Assembly: GCA_022813625.1 (NCBI GenBank) | Contig: JAKLMB010000003.1 | Span: 1,550,001 to 1,614,000, forward strand | DNA from: Aaosphaeria pasadenensis | Taxonomy: Eukaryota; Ascomycota; Dothideomycetes; Pleosporales | Direction: 5' to 3' | DNA length: 64,000 nucleotides | Part shown: positions 33,533 to 45,075 of the stretch, piece by piece | Layout of the letters: every line of letters starts with the position of its first letter | Numbering within the stretch: the stretch's first letter is position 1 | The notes under the pieces: generated by a model | Seen by the model: the letters and a program-made list of their open reading frames with translations, nothing else | Database searches by the model: none | What the model was told of the DNA's origin: nothing | Program-made: the position numbers and the translations under genes

Positions 33533-36070
33533 ATGTCACTCCCTCTCCCACCCGCCTCGCATCTCCAGGCCATTCTCGTCGTCACGAAATCGCGCTCACT
33601 GGGTCCTCGCCTCGTCTTCCATTACCCGCCTCTCTCGCCATCTGCAGCTGCTCTAGCCACCAATAACATCCCTGCGTGGTTTGGTAAAGACACCTCAACC
33701 GGAAGTGTCCACTCGCATGATACGAGCAGTGATTGGGACAGCGATGCCGAGAACGAAGGCGGTGAAGACGATATCGAAGTCGGAAGTCGGACAAGCAATG
33801 GGCGCGGTTCAGGCAGGACTGGCGCAACGAGTGGAAAAGACAGAGACAAACATCGACACGCCACAGGCGCATGGGGCCGTCAGGAGACTGTGGACGAGGA
33901 GGATGTAGATTTGGACGATAAGCGTGGCAGGAAGGATGATTCGATTGGGAAAGGCATTGAAGAAGATCACGACTGGACCAATGTTCTGGGCTTCAGAGTT
34001 AGCGCGCTTGAGAAGATGCTGTGTCCCAGCAGAGCATTCAACAAGAAAAGATTTGAGCTCGGGGTTGAGGGTATAGTTTTCGTAGGAGCCCCAATGTTCG
34101 TACGAGATGATGGACAATGGAAGAAGAGACGGCGGAAGAAGGATAAGAGAACAGATGAGGAAAAGATAAAAGACGGTGATCTGGTACTTGATTCCAAAGC
34201 GCGAGAATCAGAGCCGGGATCCAAAGAAGAGGGCGGAACACCACCCAAAGGCAATGGCTTGAAACGAAATGAGTCCTTCATATACCCCCCTCTCTTTGAG
34301 CCAGGGTATGGCCATTCTTCTCCGGAAGGAGAACCATCTGTAGCACCTTCTGAAGCAGGCTCCGATGCCAGGAGTAATTCGACTACGGATCATTCGCAAG
34401 ACGATATGACCATGTTCAATGTCGTGTTTGTTTTAAATCCTCCGGCACTTGAATATCAACTCCGAGTGAAGGAGATGTACGACAATGTCACAAGAAAGTT
34501 CGCCAAAGCACTCAAATATGAGCAAGCTCGGTTTCAGTACGTCTGGAAAGAATCGAAGAAGATCATCAATATCAAGCAGGCAGCGCGGGAGAATAGCAAG
34601 GCCGTCACCTCTACATGGCGTGAGATTATCAACGCCTCTCCACTCGCAAAATCTGTAGCTATACTCTTCAACGCCATATCTACCGACAAGATCGCCCACA
34701 TACACTTCGAAAAGACCTTCAACACTTCATTCCAGATTCCGCAAGCGGATTCGACGCCATATCTGCCCGGCGCCATGGAGCCACAAATGCCCGGACTATG
34801 GCTCACAACTTCAAATGTCATCAGAGAGGAGGACGACGCGCCAATGACACAGCACGCGGCCTTGCTTCTACTCGATGATCCAGAGACACTCATAAAAGAG
34901 CTCGAAGGAGATGTGAAGAACAACGCTGGACCGCTGGCGTTCTATATTCGCAACATCATCCCCACCAAAAGCTTGCAGAAGATATCCATCAAGCATAATA
35001 TCCTTGCTCAGGACATGGAGTACATAGCCAGCCACTTGGTCTACTGGCGTCGTGCCAGACTGATCACTCCGCTACATCCTGCCGACACGTATATTGTTTC
35101 CCCAAATGCAGACATGTCGGCATTAGCTGGAGCAGTTCCTGCCTTTACCGCGCGATTTCCTACATCTCCTTCTTTGGCGAAGATCCTCAGCCTATTGTCC
35201 GGTACTCCTCGACCTTTCAGATTCTTTATTCCCACCAATGAACACAAGGACAAGTACATGGAGATATTGGCATGGCTCATGCGTGGAGGATGGGTCACGC
35301 AACTGCGTACCTTTGCGTGGGTGCGTGTAACACCGGAGATCAAGGCAGCGGTCGCCGTGGATATGGAACGTGAAGCTGAGGCAAAGAAGGCCGAGGAAGC
35401 ACGCAGAGATGTGTCCGACAATGAATCTCTTCTATCTGACAAGCGATCCAGTTTCCTATCAGCAGGACGCCCCGCAACGCCATTAAGACGACTCGGGAGG
35501 CGTGACCTCGAGGACGAGAACATGGAAGCAAGCACGATTCTATCTCCTAGAACGGTACCATATAGGGGAAGCTCTGCCAAACCCGCGTCAGATGCTGGAA
35601 GTACTGGCAGCGTCCGTACCGCTATCGCTCTATCAGGACGACCAGAATCACCCAGCCATCCTTCATATGTCCAGACAAAACCTCACCGACCATCTCCACT
35701 ACACGTCAAGACTGTTTCACCGTCTCGACCAGCGCACGCCTTGTCGCCTACGAGTCCGTCCCACATGAGTTCACCTCCGAACATCGCAGCACCGCCGTCA
35801 CCACGGCTCTCTCACAAAAACTACACAGCATCGCTCGTCCTATCACCACAAAAAGCAAATTCCCTCGAGGCGCGGTGGTTAGAGAAGATCGGACAGTCGT
35901 TCAAGGATGAGGAGCTGAAGGCTAATTGGCCAATGATGCTGAAGTACTTTGATGGAAGGCAAGCCGTGGAGGACATGGCACCCAGAGAAGGACTTAAGAG
36001 GAAGAAGTTTTGGGCGCTAGTTAATGGAGTTAAAGAGGGGGATTGGTTGGTTGTCGTCAAGCACTGGTAA
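33533..36070 (+). CDS. npr3: Nitrogen permease regulator 3 (Npr3, SEACIT/GATOR1 subunit)
   Basis: A single-exon protein of 845 aa. The N-terminus (LQAILVVTKSRSLGPRLVFHYPP) is the start of the longin-like domain typical of Npr3, interrupted by an acidic/basic low-complexity insert at about residues 65-150, as in other fungal homologues. The conserved core continues with FNVVFVLNPP (about 300), the HNILAQDMEYIASHLVYWRRARLI block (about 490), and the C-terminal winged-helix block (MRGGWVTQLRTFAWVRV). The last 60 residues form a helical tail with KYFDGRQAVEDMA. Npr3 with Npr2 and Iml1 forms the GTPase-activating complex that switches off TORC1 at the vacuole when amino acids or nitrogen run short. 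Confidence 0.92.
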   Translation: MSLPLPPASHLQAILVVTKSRSLGPRLVFHYPPLSPSAAALATNNIPAWFGKDTSTGSVHSHDTSSDWDSDAENEGGEDDIEVGSRTSNGRGSGRTGATSGKDRDKHRHATGAWGRQETVDEEDVDLDDKRGRKDDSIGKGIEEDHDWTNVLGFRVSALEKMLCPSRAFNKKRFELGVEGIVFVGAPMFVRDDGQWKKRRRKKDKRTDEEKIKDGDLVLDSKARESEPGSKEEGGTPPKGNGLKRNESFIYPPLFEPGYGHSSPEGEPSVAPSEAGSDARSNSTTDHSQDDMTMFNVVFVLNPPALEYQLRVKEMYDNVTRKFAKALKYEQARFQYVWKESKKIINIKQAARENSKAVTSTWREIINASPLAKSVAILFNAISTDKIAHIHFEKTFNTSFQIPQADSTPYLPGAMEPQMPGLWLTTSNVIREEDDAPMTQHAALLLLDDPETLIKELEGDVKNNAGPLAFYIRNIIPTKSLQKISIKHNILAQDMEYIASHLVYWRRARLITPLHPADTYIVSPNADMSALAGAVPAFTARFPTSPSLAKILSLLSGTPRPFRFFIPTNEHKDKYMEILAWLMRGGWVTQLRTFAWVRVTPEIKAAVAVDMEREAEAKKAEEARRDVSDNESLLSDKRSSFLSAGRPATPLRRLGRRDLEDENMEASTILSPRTVPYRGSSAKPASDAGSTGSVRTAIALSGRPESPSHPSYVQTKPHRPSPLHVKTVSPSRPAHALSPTSPSHMSSPPNIAAPPSPRLSHKNYTASLVLSPQKANSLEARWLEKIGQSFKDEELKANWPMMLKYFDGRQAVEDMAPREGLKRKKFWALVNGVKEGDWLVVVKHW

Positions 36071-36491
36071 TGATCACCATTTTGTTGGAGCCTCAAGCTC
36101 ATTTTGAGATACCCCATGGAGTAACAGGCAGGGGCTGTGTTACAATGATGGAATTGCCTTAGTTTATGGACGTCTGTGATACTCATAATATGACATTGTT
36201 ATTTTTTTAAGCAACAATTTCCTAGCAATTCTCTAGGTTTGTCGAATGAAACAGCATTTCGGACTCCCCGATCTTGCCTCGGCAACTTACCCCAGATTTC
36301 GCCCAAGCTCCACGCGGACCTCCGCACCCCTCTCCAACAATAAACTACCTAGGTACTCGTACCTACATCCACCCATAAGCTCACCCTCCCGCAACTCTCA
36401 CATTTCAATCACACGCCTCTCAGCCGACCTCACAAACTCCCACGCCCAAAAAGACAAATCACGTAAAGCAAAACAAAAAATATCCATCACA
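36071..36491. other. Intergenic spacer with in-frame upstream ATG
   Basis: The 3' end of npr3 and the leader of the second dehydrogenase. An open frame runs from an ATG at 36,246 straight into the dehydrogenase start at 36,492, adding a possible 82 residues rich in Ser, Arg and Pro with few acidic residues. Confidence 0.45.
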
Positions 36492-37639
36492 ATGCCGACC
36501 GATCCCAAAGTCAGAATCAAGCCGTCGCCGGCGCTGTCCAAAGAGCTGTCCGAGCCCTTGTCCGACCCGGGCACTTTCGAAAACATCCCCAAGATCAGAC
36601 AAATTGCTGGTGATTCGGTTGGACAGTAAGTGATACCCTTCCAAATGCTCGCACATGGCGAATGGCGAAATGTAACGAAGAGTTCGAAAGCTGACCGGGT
36701 GTAATTGAACTGTAGGAGAGTGAAGGGCAAGGTCGTCATCATCACAGGTACGTACATGCACAAATATCTCAACACACCACGACCACCTACCCAACCTACA
36801 TTGGATTCACATCCAGGTAAATGGACTTGATAGCTAATGGTTCAAACTATTTAGGCGCCAACTCCCCCCTCGGCATCGGCCGCGCCTCCGCGCACCAATT
36901 CGCCCGCAACGGCGCCCGCGCCGTCTACATCTGCGACTTCGACTCCACGCACCTCGAGACACACAAGCGGGAGATCGCCTCCCTATACCCCTCTGTCGAC
37001 ATCCACACACGACAGTTCGACGCCGGGGACGAGGAAGCCGTCAAGAGCGTCGTACAGGACGCCGTCGACAAGTACGGGCGGCTTGACGTGTTCTTCGCGA
37101 ATGCTGGGATCTCGTCCGGGAAAGTATTCTGGGAGGAGGATAGCGAGGGGTTCATGAAGATGATGAAGACGAATGCGTTGTCGGTTTTCCTGGCGGCGAA
37201 GTATGCGTCCAGGGCGATGTTGAAGACGTCTGAGGGGAAGAAGTATCCGAGTGGGAGTATTATTGGGACGGCGTCGGTTGCGGGGATTAGATCGAATGCT
37301 GGGCCGACGGATTATTCGGCGTCGAAGGCGGCGGTCGTGAGTTTGATGCAGACTTGTGCGTATCAGTTGGTTGGGTCGGGCATTAGGTGTAATGCGATCT
37401 GTCCTGGTTTGATTGAGACGGGGATGACGAAGACGACGTATGATGCTGCGAGGGCGAGGGGAACGGAGGGGAAGATTGGGCAGTTGAATCCTTTGAGGAG
37501 AGGTGGTCAGCCCGACGAGATCGCGAGGGCGGTTTTGTTTTTGGGAAGCGATGAGAGTAGTTATGTGAACGGTCAAGCATGGGCTGTGGACGGCGGTTTG
37601 AGCGCTGGACATCCTTTCGTGCCTGGAAAATTGGCATAG
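36492..37639 (+). CDS. Short-chain dehydrogenase/reductase (SDR), copy 2
   Basis: Three exons (36,492-36,625; 36,716-36,747; 36,855-37,639) give 316 aa. The middle exon is only 32 nt and supplies the first beta-strand (GKVVIITG), completed by the third exon to the cofactor loop GANSPLGIG (residues 56-64). NAG follows strand 4 (FFANAGIS), and the catalytic pair is Y209-x3-K213 (YSASK). The PG motif (ICPGLIETGM) and the end (YVNGQAWAVDGG) are those of classical SDRs. Substrate unknown. If translation started at the in-frame ATG at 36,246, the added basic Ser/Arg-rich segment could act as a mitochondrial presequence; I prefer 36,492 because the extension is low in complexity. It converges on sen54. 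Confidence 0.9.
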
Positions 37640-38031
37640 ATTTTGCAAGCCTGAATAGAGTTGATGAACGTTGGTAAATGTATATATTGAGGATATCATA
37701 TTCTGTAGATTTAACTCATACGTTGCTTTGCAAACACAATTGCCAATACATGATTTGGCTTCGTGGATCCATGCTTGCTTTGATATCAAAAAGTGATGGC
37801 CCTGTGGAGTTATGGTCATTTCTTTGACCAGAAGCCTAGAGTATATGTCTGGATTTCTGTCCGGCTTTAAGGAAACCGGATTCCGACTGCAGCTCAACTC
37901 AGAATCAACTTGAGAAGCTGGGCCTTCGCAATTCAATATTGCAATACCCAGTAGAAGTGACTTCAGTGTCCTGGTTCATTAGACACAGTCGAGCTCATTT
38001 GTGATCGTTACGTCCCGCCAAAGTTCCCTTT
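37640..38031. other. Convergent spacer
   Basis: 392 bp between converging genes, presumably two 3' UTRs. No ORF is supported. Confidence 0.5.
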
Positions 38032-39357
38032 TCACCTGCCTCGACCTCGGCCTCCTCTTCCACGGCCTCTGCCACCGCGACCTCTTCCACCACCTTTGCC
38101 GCGGAACGGCTTGAGGGAATTCTCATACAGCCTCTCGCCATCGAAGGGGGTATCCGCAACATTTATGTAGCTCGGAAGACCGTTATCAACCACCGCCAAA
38201 ATCACGTTTCTCGTCCCGTGCTTCAACCTAGCATACATATTCCTATTCGCCGGATCCGGGGGAGAGTACGGCGCGGTCGCGAGTAAGTCATTCAACTGCG
38301 AGCCCGTCGGGAGAGGAGTGTCCCTTGCGCTAATGACTGCAACCCTGAAATCCGGATCCCCTCGTCGAGCCTTGCTGAACTTGCCAGTGCCGGTCTTGTA
38401 GACGTCGAAGTGGAGTCGGTATGGGTTTGACGGGTCCGCTGGGAGCATGAAGCTGGGAGGTGCCTTGCGGTCGTGTGTGGGGACGATCTTGAGGAGGCGA
38501 TAGATGTCTGCGTAGTTACGATAGAGACCCGGCTTGACGAGCGGGCCGAAGCGGAGTCCATCTGGGGTGACATGGCGGTTTGGCGTGCTGATTCGTCGCC
38601 AGATCTCCGCGAAGAAGCGGTAGAATATGCTTCCCTGCGATTGTGATTCTGATCCTTTGGGCTCTGTCATATCCGTCCGCAAGACGCCGAAATCATCGTC
38701 CCAGCTTCCTGTGCGGAAAACGATGTATCCAGATCTCCGCAATCCCGCGTAGACGTTATACATCTCGAGTGTCAATTTTCCCCCTACGCCCTCTTCAAAC
38801 CCGATGAATGCAGAGTACGCACCCTGCAAACTCATCGGTGCACCGTCTTCAATATTCGCAGTCTCGCCTTCTCCCTCTTTCACAGGCCATCGGCAATCCA
38901 TACTGCCACGCTCGATCAAAAACAGCGCTTCCTCGGGTAGAAGCCACTCCTTCCCACCTTTCGCGCGTCCTATAGTCTGGAACATCTGCGTCTTCGCCTT
39001 TTCGACGTACGCCATGTTGCTCTCCGCGTGATACATGCCCAGAATACGATTCTTGTCTTTGTGCACGCGGGTCCACGACAGGACGCTGTGCATGGCCTGG
39101 CGCGAGGCCTCGAGGGTGTCAAGTTGGAGGTTGGTGGCATCGGTTTCGAAGTCTTTCTCTCCGCGCTTGGGGAGCGAGAGGTTGCCTGGGTCGAATGCAC
39201 TGCGCGTTGATAGTTAGATTTCGCGCGAATGTTTGGGTGGGGAGGTCATTTACTGGAGGTTGTTCAGGAAGCGGAAATCTTGCGTCTCTTCGCTGGCGTC
39301 GATTTCGTCGTCTTCTTGGTTGCGCAGCTTGGGCGCGTCTTCATCTTCGTCTGCCAT
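38032..39357 (-). CDS. sen54: tRNA-splicing endonuclease subunit Sen54
   Basis: Two exons, 39,357-39,254 and 39,199-38,032, across a 54-bp intron; 423 aa. The Sen54 N-terminal domain spans about residues 40-130: LPKRGEKDFE, then WTRVHKDKNRILGMYHAE, then the block ending EWLLPEEALFLIERGSMDC, which is diagnostic. The C-terminal nuclease-fold-like domain follows (HFDVYKT, FRVAVISARDTPLP, VILAVVDNGLPSYINV). Sen54 is a structural subunit, pairing with Sen2 in the Sen2-15-34-54 heterotetramer that cuts introns from pre-tRNA; no catalytic triad is expected here. Odd feature: the last 22 residues form a pure Gly/Arg tail (GRGRGG type), an RGG-like RNA-binding extension I do not recall as typical of Sen54. 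Confidence 0.9.
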
Positions 39358-42300
39358 GGTGGTCTCCGGGGTGGTGGAGGGATTGCTTTGGGGGGTTGTG
39401 TTGGGTGAGGAGGTGGTGGGGGAAATTTAATTATTATCGATATCTAGAAATTCGAGGAGCTTTGACTTGAGCCGACGCCTAACTATGGATCGCGTAAAAT
39501 TTCCCCAAGCTCCGACATTCTACCACAAGTGTTTAATGATTGCAATGTTTCGTTACGTGTAATTAATTGAAACATGAAATTAGCTAGAGAAAGACCACTT
39601 TTGCAATCGAAAGGGTTTAATGATATTCCGAGACATACGCATGCAAGCGACAAGCCCTTTTAATGAATCTGGTACGATGGCTGAACACATTATTACCTGT
39701 TCGGGTAACTTATCAAAAAACTGTTGATTGTAGCGGCACCAGCGGAGTCTAAGACCCAGCTCCAGCTCGGGTTCACGGCAGCTTCACAGCTGGTACGACC
39801 AATCGAAGCTCGACCATGTCTCTCCCAAGAGGTACTTTCTGGGACTGGGGCGTATTCTAGACGTAGATGAATATGTCGTTCGATCTTTTGGAGGTCTAGA
39901 TCTTGTTGTAGTAGAGTTCGGTGTGTGGTGCGTCTATGCAAGTTAGCATTCTAAGATACACAAGTATAGTATGTAGTAAATTGGTGACTGCTATCCCGAA
40001 ATGGGTAGTTCCTGTATCTATTGAGCTTATGAGTAGATAAATTTCATTGGAAAATATTGAACCAGTTAAGGTAACAGTAGAACAAAGGCGCTACGCCTGC
40101 TCTCTTGGTAATGGTAAAGAGTTATATTTCATACGATGGGATGTTTGGCTCTTAGATCGAAAAAGACGGATACTGGACGTCTCTTTTCATACTCTGAGGC
40201 ACTTCAATGCACTTCAGTCGGCAATTTTCCTTTGGTTTGAATGCATTTGTCTGCCTTCGATATACTCAATGAAAGCAGTTTTGTGTATGAGAAGTGGTTG
40301 GGGAGGCCCTCAGAGGGCGTTGCATCGCATTTAGCTTTTTGACTATGTCAAACATATCTGCCTTTCAACTAGTATTGATAAAGATCTGTTCGGTACCAAC
40401 CGATGCGTAGGCTGCCGATGATTGGATTGGACAATAGTTGATTTGATGATGTGCATTGGCTTGATGCCAATTTACTTGATCCTCGGCTTCAGGTGCACAG
40501 GCGTTTACTGACCGAGTCACCGAGGCATATATATAATTGACTCAAGGCCGATTGGTACATAACTTGTCTCAATGTTACGAACGACCCACTGCGACTATTC
40601 GTTCCTTTATTCTTTCTGCAGGGCCCTGGAAATCCAGAATGTGGGTTGACCTGGTCGGAAAATATTTACCTGGTTGGCACTTCCTACACTCGCGACCATT
40701 TCTCAACCAACGGATAACCGAGCTTGAACCACATTGGACAAGCAACTGCAAGATGCACAACACTCAGTACTCCGTACGTTGTGGTGATGTCAACCAGCCA
40801 ACGGCGCGCGCGGGGTGGTATTTGTTCGTACAATTGCAAATGTGCAGCTGAGTGCAGCAACATGTGGCAATGGGAGGCTTTCCCAGGTCGACACACGACA
40901 AGAGCAGTAATAGGCCACCGGCACCGTCACTTAGCTGCACGCCGTAGCGAGTACTACCTTGGTGAACCATCCTCGCTAGCTTTGCAACACGCCGCGCTAT
41001 CCCACGACATGCGAGGAACTTGCTAGGTGATACGACGTTGAGCAGTGGAGGAATACTAGAAATACGGACAGCAAGTGATCACTGCCATATTGGAGAGACG
41101 TTGCTTTCTGCGGCAAATATGAGCGAATTCGAGGATTTCGAATGCCGATTCACGACTCCAGGACCATTGCCTTCCCACGACGAGACTAGGACCTAATGGC
41201 TGTTCAGACAAGCTCTTCTATGTGAAAGGAAGCAAAATGAAGGCTTTTTGGCAACCGTCAGCCCAGCTGCGCCAAGCGAAGAGGATTCAAAAGAGCGGCA
41301 TATCATTGGGAACGATCATTGAGCCCAAGAAAATCAAGGTTCTGGGAAGCAGCAGAGTTACAAATTACCGCAGCCGATGCTAGGCAAGATTCGGGGCACC
41401 CGAGTTGAGATGAACGCTATCTTGTCACCTAAGAGTGGGACAGCATTAAGGCAATTGCCACGCACAAGAAGCCACAGGCCGCGGAGTCGTGGGAGCTCGA
41501 TGATATGGATAAGGAAAGGTTATCGCCCGGAAAGACGGCAAATCGACATGCAATTTTGTCGATTCAGTATGATGGGAATTGTCAATAATAAAGGGCAGCC
41601 GAGTTAAGCAGGATATTTGGAATGGAGCACCACCGAAAAGAAGGTGAAGAGAACGGACGTTTGTACAAGGTACAGCCGTCTTTGGTTCCAGCCCGGTCGA
41701 CTCGTGAACTGACGCCAAACCTTTTTCGGAGCGTGCACGGCGCATATCGTGGCTCACGTGTTCGTAAAATTCAACCTCCAACGAGTCCAACCCCATGGGA
41801 TCAGCGTCATCCAATCGTGCCATGAGCTTACTCCCGCTCATTACATCTCATCTTTCTGCTTCAACTCCCAGAAGGCAGCAGTGACGCAATTCCAATTGCA
41901 ATGGCTGGGTCTTTACCAGGCGCTGCATGTGCTGCACATTGTACAAGGATCTCAATATGCGAGTCGAATCAGATGTCAACAGGATCACATTCACGGCCGA
42001 TCAAGAACCCTGGATTGATAGGCACTGCGCCGTATACCCTGCAAGACGATCCATTCACATAGCGGGGCTATCCACGCACAATGGACCCCCGAAGACAGAC
42101 TACGTTAAGTGCCCTGCCCGACTTCCAGAGAAACGGAAGACGTACGAGGGCCAAGAACATTTGCCATTCGATGTCTTGCTGCTGTGCCCATCACTACAAA
42201 TGAGAGGACTTTTCGAGCTCCTCCGTTACGCTAAACTAACTGTAGCAATGTCCTAGACCTGCCCACTCAATTCCGCATTTTCCCTGTCCTGTGCCCATGT

Positions 42301-42427
42301 AACAGTACAAGTACTTGCTGCTTCGCCCCTTGTGATTCCCTGCATCACATTGCAACTGCTTCATTTCTCCGATTTCTGAGCAATCCTCTATTCCTTGTGA
42401 GGATTTTTGATCTCGGTGTTGCAATCA
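39358..42427. other. Gene-poor interval with possible gene debris
   Basis: No secure gene. A minus-strand piece at 39,693-39,944 follows a good acceptor (GCTAAC branch, TTGCATAG) and stays open for about 80 codons, but no upstream exon could be attached. A 131-codon minus-strand ATG frame lies at 41,446-41,841 and is listed separately. One TACTCCGTA motif lies at 40,768-40,776. The last few hundred bases are the promoter of the permease gene. Confidence 0.4.
41446..41841 (-). CDS. Hypothetical ORF of 131 codons
   Basis: A complete ATG-to-stop frame on the minus strand. The N-terminal half (LDDADPMGLDSLEVEFYEHV) is acidic and helix-friendly, the C-terminal half is Pro/His-rich. No domain, signal peptide or membrane segment is recognised, and splice sites around it are not evident. 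It could be an orphan gene or chance. Confidence 0.2.
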   Translation of the reverse strand: MSGSKLMARLDDADPMGLDSLEVEFYEHVSHDMRRARSEKGLASVHESTGLEPKTAVPCTNVRSLHLLFGGAPFQISCLTRLPFIIDNSHHTESTKLHVDLPSFRAITFPYPYHRAPTTPRPVASCAWQLP

Positions 42428-44514
42428 ATGGCGTCTACTACTGGTGCCAATTACTCCTCCTCGGAGATCTTTCGAGGAGAGAAAGGCGTGGCTAGAGAGA
42501 CTGGACCAAGTGATAACAAAGCTCCCTTTGAGTACGACGTCGAAAATCGCCGTGGATCCGAAAATGCGAGTGTGAAGATTGTTTACGACTCAACCCATCG
42601 TAAGCTTAAGCCTCGCCATATCCAGCTTATTGGCATTGGCGGAACTATTGGCACTGCCCTCTATGTGCAAATCGGAAAGGGCCTGATGAACGGCGGTCCT
42701 GCGTCTCTGTTCCTTGCATTCACAATTTGGTAGGTCCAATTGGACTCGACTAAGAGCACCGACAATCCATATCAAGACTCCGGAAGGAGAACTACAAGCC
42801 CAACATCTACAAGTAACGGAGCTAATACGTGTTGTCAGGTGCACTTTCATCCTTGCCGTGACGTTAAGTATGTAATCCAAAGCGCCTTTCTCTAAAGCCC
42901 AATGCTACATGCCCACCAGCAACTCCGCCGCTCGCGCCATTAGTCCCTAATCCCTGATATATGTACTAAACGTAAATTTAGGCATAGCTGAAATGGTCAC
43001 ATTTCTTCCCATTTCATCTCCTTTCATTCGATTTGCAGGCCGTTTTGTGGATGACGCTTTAGGAGTTGGTATGTACCTACTTGAGAGTCAATACTCAGAA
43101 TTTATGCTGATATTGCCCTAGCCGCTGGTTGGAATTTCTTCGTCTTTGAAGCTGCTCTTGTTCCTTTCGAGATCGTGGCTTGCAATGTCATCATTCACTT
43201 CTGGAGTGATATTGTGCCGACAGGTGCAATTATCGCTCTGATCATTTTCCTCTATGCGTTCGTATACGAGACACTACAAATTCTAGAAAATGGACTAACG
43301 CGAGCAGTTTGATCAACATTTTGGCTGTCAAATGGTACGGAGAGACTGAGTTCTGGGCCGCGATTGGAAAAGTACTCCTGATCATCGGGCTCATCATCTT
43401 CACATTCATCTCCATGCTGGGAGGAAATCCCCTAAAAGACCGGTATGGTTTCCGCTATTGGAAGAATCCAGGAGCCTTTGCGCCGCTCTATTACGAAGGC
43501 AATCTAGGGAAATTCTTAGGATTCTTGCAGTGCCTCATCCAGGCCTCCTTCACCATCGCTGGACCTGACTACGTTTCCATGGCGGCCGGAGAGACCGAGA
43601 ATCCCCGAAAAGTGCTACCCAGAGCATACAACGCAGTTTTCTACCGTCTCACAGCCTTCTTCGTCCTCGGTAGCTTGTGTGTCGGCATCAACACCCCCTA
43701 CAACGACCCCGAGATGACCACGGCCTTCAAAACCAACCAACCAGGAGCCGCCGCCTCCCCCTACGTTGTCGCCATGAACCGCCTCAAGATCGACGGCCTC
43801 CCGCACGTCGTCAACGCCATGGTCCTAGGCGCCGCCTTCTCCGCCGGAAACTCCTACGTCTACTGCGCCTCGCGCTCCCTCTACGGCCTCGCCCTCGAAG
43901 GCAAAGCGCCCCGCGTCCTCACAAAATGCACCAAGCACGGCGTGCCCGTCTACTGCGTCGGCATCGTGCTCGCAATCGCGCTCCTCTCGTTCCTCCAGCT
44001 CGGCCAGAACTCCGCCGTCGTCCTCCAGTGGTTCGTCAACCTCGTCACCGCGAGCCAGCTCATCAACTACTGTGTCTGCTGCTTCACCTTCCTCCAGTTC
44101 TACAAGGCGCTCAAGGCCCAGGGTATCGACCGCAACACGCTGCCGTACAAGGGAATCCTCCAGCCGTACGCCGCTTGGTACGGCCTCATCGGCACGTTCG
44201 TTATGGCGTTCGTCGGCGGGTACACCGTGTTCCTCAAGGGAAATTGGGACATCCCTTCGTTCCTGTTCTCGTAAGTCCCACCCCCCAACCACCTCCATCG
44301 TCGCATACTAACGAGGGAAAATAGATACATGTCAATATTCTGCTTCCCCCTCCTCTTCCTCGGCTGGAAGTTCATCAAGAAGACCAAGTGGCGGAAGCCC
44401 GAGGAGGTCGACCTCGTGCAGGACCTCGAGGAGATCGAGGAGTACACGCGGAACTTCGTCCCCGCGCCTGATAAGAACTGGGCGGACAAGTACTTCAATA
44501 AGATATTCAGCTAG
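42428..44514 (+). CDS. Amino-acid permease (yeast amino-acid transporter family)
   Basis: Six exons (42,428-42,729; 42,839-42,867; 42,982-43,068; 43,122-43,257; 43,308-44,270; 44,325-44,514) join in phase to 568 aa, the usual length of fungal amino-acid permeases. The first membrane helix carries the substrate-backbone motif GIGGTIGTALYVQIG; IAEMVTFLPISSPF and the helix-6 region AGPDYVSMAAGETENPRKVLPRA are hallmark blocks. Twelve hydrophobic segments can be counted roughly. The cytosolic tail (after about residue 505) is charged and ends DKYFNKIFS. It is a proton-coupled plasma-membrane importer by family; which amino acids it carries cannot be read off. The 29-nt second exon is supported by the rebuilt helix (FILAVTLSIAEM). 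The 5' part has many introns while exon 5 is long. Confidence 0.93.
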
Positions 44515-45075
44515 AAAGGAAGTAAAATATTTACGGGAAAGGGGGGAGGTGGGGAGGGCAGGAAGGAGGGGAGTGATTGTATGTACGGGCGACGTACTGT
44601 TCGAGATGTGGATGACTGTGCTCTCGACTTGTAGTTTGATTGAATAGAATACACGAAATTACGTCTCATGTGTCATGCTCTTTGCGATTGATGTGTAGGT
44701 GATGAAGGAGGCTGAGTCGCATCTCGTTGTGACGACCCTGATAGCACTTTTCTGACTAGGAAGATGTGCTCTGCTATAGTGGTTTGATACTAGAACATGC
44801 ATTGCAAAGGAAACAAACCGGAAAAGACACGGCAGGGAAGATGAACGTGAGCACATTTTCACATACAAAAAATATCTTATTCAGAATACTCCATCCACGC
44901 ACATGCCTTCCTTACTACTTATCACACTTAGTGTGTAGTTCTTCTATATCTTCTATGAAAGGGGTATCTCAATCCACCAGAACTCCCCTTAAAACGCCCT
45001 CCAAAACTTCCAACCGCCTGGTCATTCATCAAGCGCAGGAAATAAAACAAAAAATAAACCCGAGGATTTGAGGAC
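44515..45075. other. Convergent spacer
   Basis: 561 bp between converging genes, starting with a G-rich run at 44,540-44,575. No ORF is supported. Confidence 0.5.

Noticed and set aside
36983..37936. 317-codon minus-strand frame
   Set aside because: Antisense shadow of the second dehydrogenase; Arg/Pro-rich with no domain.
43677..44324. 215-codon Arg/Pro-rich + frame
   Set aside because: Shadow of the GC-rich fifth exon of the amino-acid permease.
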